From: CBDUWP01 sp965370955 | Lineage (GTDB): Bacteria > Planctomycetota > Phycisphaerae > Sedimentisphaerales > Anaerobacaceae | Reading direction: 5' to 3' | NCBI GenBank assembly: GCA_965370955.1 | Contig: CBDUWP010000051.1 | Span: 1 to 9,977, forward strand | Length of the DNA: 9,977 nucleotides | Shown here: piece by piece, positions 6,141-9,977 of the stretch | Layout of the letters: each line of letters opens with the position of its first letter | Position numbering within the stretch: position 1 is the stretch's first letter | Program-made: the position numbers and the translations under genes | Notes under the pieces: generated by a model | Seen by the model: only the letters and a program-made list of their open reading frames with translations | The model's database searches: none | What the model was told of the DNA's origin: nothing

Positions 6141-7697
6141 ATGAAATTAAATATCTTCGGTAGCGGAATAAAAATTGTTATTACAACAATGGTAATACTA
6201 TTGGTGTTTGCTCTTTTACAGTTTTTAGCTAGCAGTATCGGTTGGCTGTTTGAAAAACCGCCACAGCAACGATGTACAAATAATAATGTTGCGGTAATAA
6301 ATGATTGTGAGAAAACCATCAAAGAAAAAGCGGCGAAAGAGTTTACCGCAGATGGCAAAGTGTTTTTGGTGGACAAATGGGACGAATCAAGATGCCGAAT
6401 CTATGATGCCAATAGTAAAAAAATCTGGGAGGGAAATAAAAAAGAAAAGCCTTTTGATTTTTTAATGTTTGGTCAGAATTTTTTTAGTTTTGACGCACGA
6501 GATTTGGAATCAATGTATAAAATGAATCTTGAATTTTCTTCTGGTTTTAATGTGCCTGTTAAATCGACCGATGACAGTTGGCGAGTTTGGAAATATGATC
6601 TGAGGAAAGACTATTTTGTCGGTTTGGATTCTATAGGACAAATTGTGGGGTATATGGGGGCAAAGGGCTTTGCAAAATCAAAAGCAAAGATTGAACCTTT
6701 TTGCAAATTCAAAAAGCTGAGGTTGTGGAGACATGCTGATTTTAAATTGATAAAAGCACTCTGGATGACAGAAAGAAAAATCTATGAGATTGATTTCGTA
6801 AATGAAAAAGTGATTGTTGTTTTCGATTCCGATAAAGAAAAAATAAAAGAGGCTTATGTTAATAGAAGCTGGCTGAAAAAGAAAGATGGATATAGGCCTT
6901 TACTTGTTTGTAAAATGACTGACGGAAAAAGACATCTTGTTCTAAAGGATACAAATGAAAAAATTGTGCTGCCTGAAATCAAACCCAAAAAAGACTTGAG
7001 GCTAAAGTATTTTAAGGTTGCGGCAATTGATGACGGTCTGTTTGTGATGGTATTATTTCGAGATCCATGGCCTGATATGAAAAATATAGGGAGCGAGGAT
7101 TGGTTTGGGGCTTGGAGGAAGTATAATAGTAAATCACACAATCAGGAGCTAACGCTTTATAAATTAAACGATGGCGGTGCGGAGCTGGAAATGATGAACA
7201 ATTTCAGCTGGGTTAAAACGCCAAGAAAAATAGCTCATTCAAGAGAAAAATTTTGGCCCTCTGAATTTCACGATGTTATTAGCAATCTGTCGCCGGTGGT
7301 TTATGGCGCAATTGGCGGAATATGGCATAAAGATTTGAGACAATTAAGTCGCACAAATGACAGTGTCAGATCTGCTCTTGCAGGGTTGATTTTGCATTGG
7401 AGGGCTAAAAATATGGTGGCGAATGTGATCGTTAGCCTAATAGCTGTGTCGATTGCATTTGTACATGGACTCGCTAGAAGAAAAAGCTGGGCAGGTTTTG
7501 CCGGCTGGCTTGTATTCGTGTTTATATTCAATGTCGCAGGGCTAATAATTTATCTTATGCTCAATCACCGGCCGGTAATAATATGCCAAAATTGTAACAG
7601 CAAAAGAGCTGTCAATAATAAAAAATGCCGAAAGTGCGGACAGTCACTGGAAATGCCAAAAAATAATGGCTTTGAAATTGTTTCAGGAACAATTTGA
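6141..7697 (+). CDS. Unrecognised membrane protein with C-terminal zinc ribbon, ABC-operon partner
   Basis: A 518-residue protein I cannot assign to a family. Visible parts: an N-terminal helix (10-34); a Lys- and aromatic-rich central region (35-424) with alternating beta-like segments such as KIYEIDFVNEKVIVVFD and RHLVLKDTNEKIVLPEI, compatible with a beta-propeller or beta-sandwich; two C-terminal helices (425-444, 450-474); and a zinc ribbon CQNC...CRKC (C482, C485, C496, C499). GAGGTG precedes the ATG at 6141. It is the last gene of the GntR-ABC operon, before a strong terminator, so it probably senses for or assists the transporter. Topology is puzzling: three helices place N- and C-termini on opposite sides. 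It could be a substrate-binding or regulatory subunit; function is open. Confidence 0.75.
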   Translation: MKLNIFGSGIKIVITTMVILLVFALLQFLASSIGWLFEKPPQQRCTNNNVAVINDCEKTIKEKAAKEFTADGKVFLVDKWDESRCRIYDANSKKIWEGNKKEKPFDFLMFGQNFFSFDARDLESMYKMNLEFSSGFNVPVKSTDDSWRVWKYDLRKDYFVGLDSIGQIVGYMGAKGFAKSKAKIEPFCKFKKLRLWRHADFKLIKALWMTERKIYEIDFVNEKVIVVFDSDKEKIKEAYVNRSWLKKKDGYRPLLVCKMTDGKRHLVLKDTNEKIVLPEIKPKKDLRLKYFKVAAIDDGLFVMVLFRDPWPDMKNIGSEDWFGAWRKYNSKSHNQELTLYKLNDGGAELEMMNNFSWVKTPRKIAHSREKFWPSEFHDVISNLSPVVYGAIGGIWHKDLRQLSRTNDSVRSALAGLILHWRAKNMVANVIVSLIAVSIAFVHGLARRKSWAGFAGWLVFVFIFNVAGLIIYLMLNHRPVIICQNCNSKRAVNNKKCRKCGQSLEMPKNNGFEIVSGTI

Positions 7698-7760
7698 AAG
7701 AGACGTAAACGTAAATAAAACTAGGAAAACATAGTTTTATAGATATTCCAAGTTTTTATG

Positions 7761-7805
7761 AAAAAGCGGCTAGTCCTAATCGGCTGGTCGCTTTTTTTTG
7801 CGCCC
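7761..7805 (+). terminator. Intrinsic terminator of the ABC operon (repeat copy 1)
   Basis: A 12-bp stem (7764-7775 with 7782-7793, some G-T pairs) has the loop CTAATC and is followed by T8 (7792-7799). A5 before the stem would give a T-run on the other strand, so some bidirectional action is possible. The 45-nt unit recurs at 9150-9194 with 44 of 45 bases identical. Confidence 0.85.
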
Positions 7806-7939
7806 CCAAAAACGAATAAGCCAGTTTTCGTTATACAATTTTTGATGTTTTTTGACATTTTAATCTTTGCTTTTATTGGTGATAATTGAGATATTAGTGA
7901 TTATAAAGATAGATGTTTAATTATGCTGATTAACCGATG

Positions 7940-7944
7940 GAGGC
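7940..7944 (+). promoter_or_regulatory. Ribosome binding site favouring the TTG start of the XylR-like gene
   Basis: GGAGG lies 7 nt before the TTG at 7952, an ideal distance. The in-frame ATG at 7937 has no ribosome site upstream and would place GGAGG inside the gene. Confidence 0.6.
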
Positions 7945-7951
7945 ACGAGAG

Positions 7952-9118
7952 TTGAATAAACCTAAAAAAATAGCACTACTGCTGGATGACTCAAACGGCT
8001 ATTTTGCACGATTCGCTCGCGGAGTGGGAAATTATGTTTCATGTTCCAATTGGCAAACTAGGCAGTGGATGTCGATAGGCGATAAAGGGCAAATCTGCAG
8101 GCTGGATAAAATCGATTGGCCAATCGATGGGGCTATCGTACAACGGAATATAGCAATGACAGGAATCGAGGATATTACTAATCTTGGAGTACCTGTTATC
8201 CTGGCATACAACTCGCAAGAGCCAATAGCAAACTTTCCAACAATAAATACTGGTGATAAAGAAATAGCTACAAAAATCTACGGATATTTTCGAGACAGAG
8301 GATATCAAAGATTTGCATTTTGCGGGCTGGCAAATATGAACTGGTCAATCAGAAGGCAAAAAGCATTTGAGGAATGTGTTAGAAAAGACGGATTGGAAAT
8401 AATGTCCTATGTAGATGAAACTGTCGAAAATGTCAAGATGGTCTGGCAATGGGATATGACGGCAATGATTAAGTGGCTTAAAAAATTGCCAAAGCCAATC
8501 GCTATGATGCTCTGTAATGATGATTGGGGAATTAAAGTGCTGGAGGCGTGCAAAGAAGTGGGAATTGAAGTGCCGGAGGAAATATCCATCGTAGGAGTCG
8601 ATGATAATAATGATTGCAGATGCAACCTCTTTGGTATGCCGCTGTCGAGCTTGTCTCTTGATAGCGAAAAGTCAGGATTTGAAACGGCGAAACTATTAGA
8701 CGATATAATCGATGGCAGAGAACAGATGGATAATCAAAAAATTTATACGCCAGTTATGTCTGTAGTCACAAGGAACTCTAGCGATATTTTAGCTATCGAA
8801 AACCAACAACTGCTAAAAGCATTGGAATTTATTAGGGCAAATGCGAAAGGAATGATTCAAATCGCAAATGTGGTGGCTGTGACAAATATTTCAAGAAGAG
8901 GGCTGGAACGATTGTTTAAAGACGTAATGGGACGATCAATCTATGATGAAATTAGAAGAATCAAATGCAATGTCGTAGAAGAACTGCTTCTGAAAACAGA
9001 TTTGTCCATGGTGGAAATTGCCAAAACAGTTGGGTTTACTGATCATAAACATTTAAATAGAGTGTTCGCATCACAAAAAAATATGCCGCCAAGTCGGTTT
9101 CGGAAGCTAAACAAATAA
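7952..9118 (+). CDS. XylR-family transcriptional regulator (PBP1-like sensor + AraC HTH)
   Basis: 388 residues from the TTG at 7952 (393 from the ATG at 7937), the size of E. coli XylR (392). The N-terminal three quarters form a LacI/PBP1-like sugar-sensing domain: KKIALLLDDSNGYFARFARGVGNY, FAFCGLANMNWS, AMMLCNDDWGIKVLEACKEVG, VPEEISIVGVDDN, SGFETAKLLDDII. The last 100 residues carry two AraC helix-turn-helix units: IQIANVVAVTNISRRGLERLF and MVEIAKTVGFTDHKHLNRVF, then PPSRFR. E. coli XylR activates pentose genes; ligand residues cannot be matched by eye, so the sugar is unknown. It is a single-gene unit between two near-identical terminators. The nearest downstream gene encodes a secreted surface protein and is a possible target, by analogy with planctomycete polysaccharide-use loci. 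A TTGACA at 7852-7857 has no properly spaced -10 box. Confidence 0.9.
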   Translation: MNKPKKIALLLDDSNGYFARFARGVGNYVSCSNWQTRQWMSIGDKGQICRLDKIDWPIDGAIVQRNIAMTGIEDITNLGVPVILAYNSQEPIANFPTINTGDKEIATKIYGYFRDRGYQRFAFCGLANMNWSIRRQKAFEECVRKDGLEIMSYVDETVENVKMVWQWDMTAMIKWLKKLPKPIAMMLCNDDWGIKVLEACKEVGIEVPEEISIVGVDDNNDCRCNLFGMPLSSLSLDSEKSGFETAKLLDDIIDGREQMDNQKIYTPVMSVVTRNSSDILAIENQQLLKALEFIRANAKGMIQIANVVAVTNISRRGLERLFKDVMGRSIYDEIRRIKCNVVEELLLKTDLSMVEIAKTVGFTDHKHLNRVFASQKNMPPSRFRKLNK

Positions 9119-9149
9119 AAATTAGATCAAAATAACAGATGTCTCTTTT

Positions 9150-9194
9150 AAAAAGCGGCTAGCCCTAATCGGCTGGTCGCTTTTTTTTGCGCCC
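9150..9194 (+). terminator. Intrinsic terminator of the XylR-like gene (repeat copy 2)
   Basis: This copy differs from the 7761-7805 unit at one base: C at 9163 instead of T. That changes a T-G wobble into a C-G pair, so the stem is kept and improved. The stem is 9153-9164 with 9171-9182, followed by T8 (9181-9188). Confidence 0.85.
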
Positions 9195-9317
9195 AATATG
9201 GATAAGTCTATCAAAGAGCATAACATTTCTTGTCGCAAAAACGACTATATTTCAATATACCTAATATGTTAACTATTTGATGGTCAATTCTATTAGTTTT
9301 TTTAAGGAATGCCGGTA

Positions 9318-9360
9318 TCCCCCTATTACCCCTAAAGGGGGCAATGGAGGATAGGGGGGA
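9318..9360. repeat. GC-rich nested palindrome
   Basis: Outer arms CCCCCTAT / ATAGGGGG (9319-9326, 9351-9358) are perfect over 8 bp. They enclose an inner hairpin CCCC-TAAA-GGGG (9329-9340). There is no T-tract. The shape is like a REP or small mobile palindromic element, but only one copy is present here. Confidence 0.5.
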
Positions 9361-9402
9361 AGAGTGAATGTGTTTTGTGTGAGCCATTATGCGCTTTATG
9401 AC

Positions 9403-9444
9403 AAAGGGAATGGATTTTATGCAAAATAAACCTTTTCCCTTTTT
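9403..9444 (+). terminator. Possible terminator-like hairpin
   Basis: AAAGGGAA (9403-9410) pairs with TTCCCTTT (9435-9442), with an inner GG/CC pair and a loop of about 17 nt. A short T-run follows, and T8 occurs again at 9450-9457. The loop is large and stability modest, so it may be a chance hairpin or a weak second terminator. Confidence 0.3.
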
Positions 9445-9587
9445 ATCGCTTTTTTTTGGTACAGCAATATGGTAACATGACTTTTAGGTCTCATAAGGTC
9501 TGTAAAGATAAGTGAAGGCAACGGCAGGTTATCGGAACTTGCGTTGAAGCTTTATAGAGCTGAAAAATGAGAAAGGTGGTCGGCTGA

Positions 9588-9644
9588 ATGATGGTGACAT
9601 TAAACAGCTGGCATTTGGCGGAACTATTTAGGTTGATGAACTAA
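9588..9644 (+). CDS. Candidate 18-codon leader peptide
   Basis: ATG ATG GTG... encodes MMVTLNSWHLAELFRLMN and ends in TAA at 9642-9644. AAGGTGG (9573-9579) lies 8 nt before the first ATG, a very good ribosome site for so short a frame. Its stop codon falls in the right arm of the perfect inverted repeat 9623-9649, and the main gene starts 46 nt later. This is the layout of a regulatory leader peptide. No run of one amino acid suggests a sensed substrate. Chance is not excluded. Confidence 0.35.
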   Translation: MMVTLNSWHLAELFRLMN

Positions 9645-9649
9645 ATAGT
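9623..9649. promoter_or_regulatory. Perfect 9-bp inverted repeat before the secreted-protein gene
   Basis: ACTATTTAG and CTAAATAGT (9623-9631, 9641-9649) are separated by 9 nt. It ends 27 nt before the AGGAGG ribosome site at 9677. It could be a dimeric regulator's operator (half-site centres 18 bp apart) or an RNA hairpin. T8 (9669-9676) is too far from the stem for a classical terminator. Confidence 0.45.
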
Positions 9650-9690
9650 AGATGAAAAGTGAAAAATGTTTTTTTTAGGAGGATTGTGTT

Positions 9691-9942
9691 ATGAAACACA
9701 AATTTTTAATCTTGGTCTTAGTTCTTACACTACTGTCCGGCAGCTCGTTTGCTGCTAACAAGTGGTTTGGAGAGGTCAGCGGAAGCAATTGGAATACAGC
9801 TGTTAACTGGGGTGGAACAGTGCCAGCCAGTGGTGATGTTTCTTATGTTGAGCAAAATGACTGTGTTATCGCAACTAATACAGCAGTATCTAACATCTTA
9901 AATATTGGCGTCGGAGACGATTCGTCTGTGACAATGAGCTAA
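9691..9942 (+). CDS. Secreted surface-type protein, N-terminal part, interrupted by TAA
   Basis: 83 codons, possibly only the start of a larger or broken gene. Residues 1-21 are a clear Sec signal peptide: KHK, a hydrophobic core, then SGSSFA with cleavage before AN. The mature part opens NKWFGEVSGSNWNTAVNWGGTVPASGD, the usual beginning of planctomycete beta-helix/autotransporter-like exported proteins, followed by segments like ILNIGVGDDSSVTMS. AGGAGG (9677-9682) sits 8 nt before the ATG. TAA at 9940-9942 ends the frame, yet the same frame continues GSKLVLGDRVN to the window edge, just what this repeat type would read next (S-GG/SxLxLGD). It may be a pseudogene, a sequence error or a truncated gene. 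Function unknown; surface or extracellular by inference. Confidence 0.7.
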   Translation: MKHKFLILVLVLTLLSGSSFAANKWFGEVSGSNWNTAVNWGGTVPASGDVSYVEQNDCVIATNTAVSNILNIGVGDDSSVTMS

Positions 9943-9977
9943 GGTTCTAAGCTCGTTCTTGGTGACCGAGTAAATGT
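9943..9977 (+). pseudogene. In-frame continuation of the secreted-protein frame beyond TAA
   Basis: After the TAA the frame reads GSKLVLGDRVN with no further stop before the window ends. The residues fit the beta-strand repeat style of the upstream part. It is too short to prove, and listed because it decides whether the gene is interrupted. Confidence 0.4.

Larger units (their letters stand above)
9195..9587. other. Long non-coding gap upstream of the secreted-protein gene
   Basis: No protein-like ORF is seen on either strand. It contains the GC-rich palindrome (9318-9360), a terminator-like hairpin (9403-9442) and the direct repeat AGGTCT at 9486-9491 and 9496-9501. The length suggests a promoter plus a structured leader. 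I could not match it to a known riboswitch class and could not place a convincing promoter. Confidence 0.4.

Noticed and set aside
7852..7886. TTGACA with GATAAT as a promoter of the XylR-like gene
   Set aside because: The -35 is perfect, but GATAAT is 23 bp away and no -10-like box lies at 16-18 bp.
7758..7889. 43-codon ORF starting at an ATG just before the first terminator (MKKRLVLIGWS...)
   Set aside because: There is no ribosome site, and the opening residues are simply the terminator stem read as codons. The second terminator copy lacks the ATG.
9460..9580. Known riboswitch (c-di-GMP, cobalamin or similar) in the leader of the secreted gene
   Set aside because: Short look-alikes such as AAGGCAACGG occur, but the conserved cores of these classes are not present by eye.
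1..9977. CRISPR array, transposase, integrase, tRNA or rRNA
   Set aside because: No regularly spaced repeats, no transposase-like ORF, and no recognisable structural RNA on either strand.

Overview
The window looks like a moderately AT-rich bacterial chromosome. I favour a planctomycete of the Phycisphaerae type (Sedimentisphaerales-like), at moderate confidence. The reasons are a XylR-type AraC regulator next to a secreted protein whose N-terminus reads SGSNWNTAVNWGGTVP, a common opening of planctomycete beta-helix/autotransporter-like surface proteins, together with AGGAGG-type ribosome sites. TAA, TAG and TGA all end genes here, so the standard code applies.

Left part (1-3712), housekeeping and stress genes: a 5'-truncated YacL-type PIN/TRAM nuclease (+) converges with ispG (-), the [4Fe-4S] enzyme of the MEP isoprenoid pathway. 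ispG is divergent from a YkgJ-family cysteine-cluster protein (+), which converges with lexA (-), the SOS repressor. Directly upstream of lexA is an ORF with a strong ribosome site. It runs out of phase 248 nt into lexA.

Middle (3713-7805), a four-gene operon (+): a YtrA-type GntR repressor, an ABC ATPase, a six-helix ABC-2 permease, and an unrecognised 518-residue membrane protein ending in a zinc ribbon. A promoter with an overlapping inverted repeat lies upstream, which suggests autoregulation. A strong intrinsic terminator closes the operon.

Right part (7806-9977): a XylR-family regulator (PBP1-like sensor plus AraC HTH), probably starting at TTG behind GGAGG, is bracketed by two 45-nt terminator copies that differ at one base. 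A complex 496-nt gap follows. It holds a GC-rich nested palindrome, a second terminator-like hairpin, a 10-bp-spaced direct repeat, and a possible 18-codon leader peptide whose stop lies in a perfect 9-bp inverted repeat. It leads to a gene for a secreted surface protein. That gene meets an in-frame TAA at codon 84, but the same frame continues in protein-like sequence to the window edge.

No CRISPR array, transposase, tRNA or rRNA was seen. The least explained items are the leader/hairpin and interrupted secreted gene, the zinc-ribbon partner of the ABC module, and the ORF overlapping lexA.
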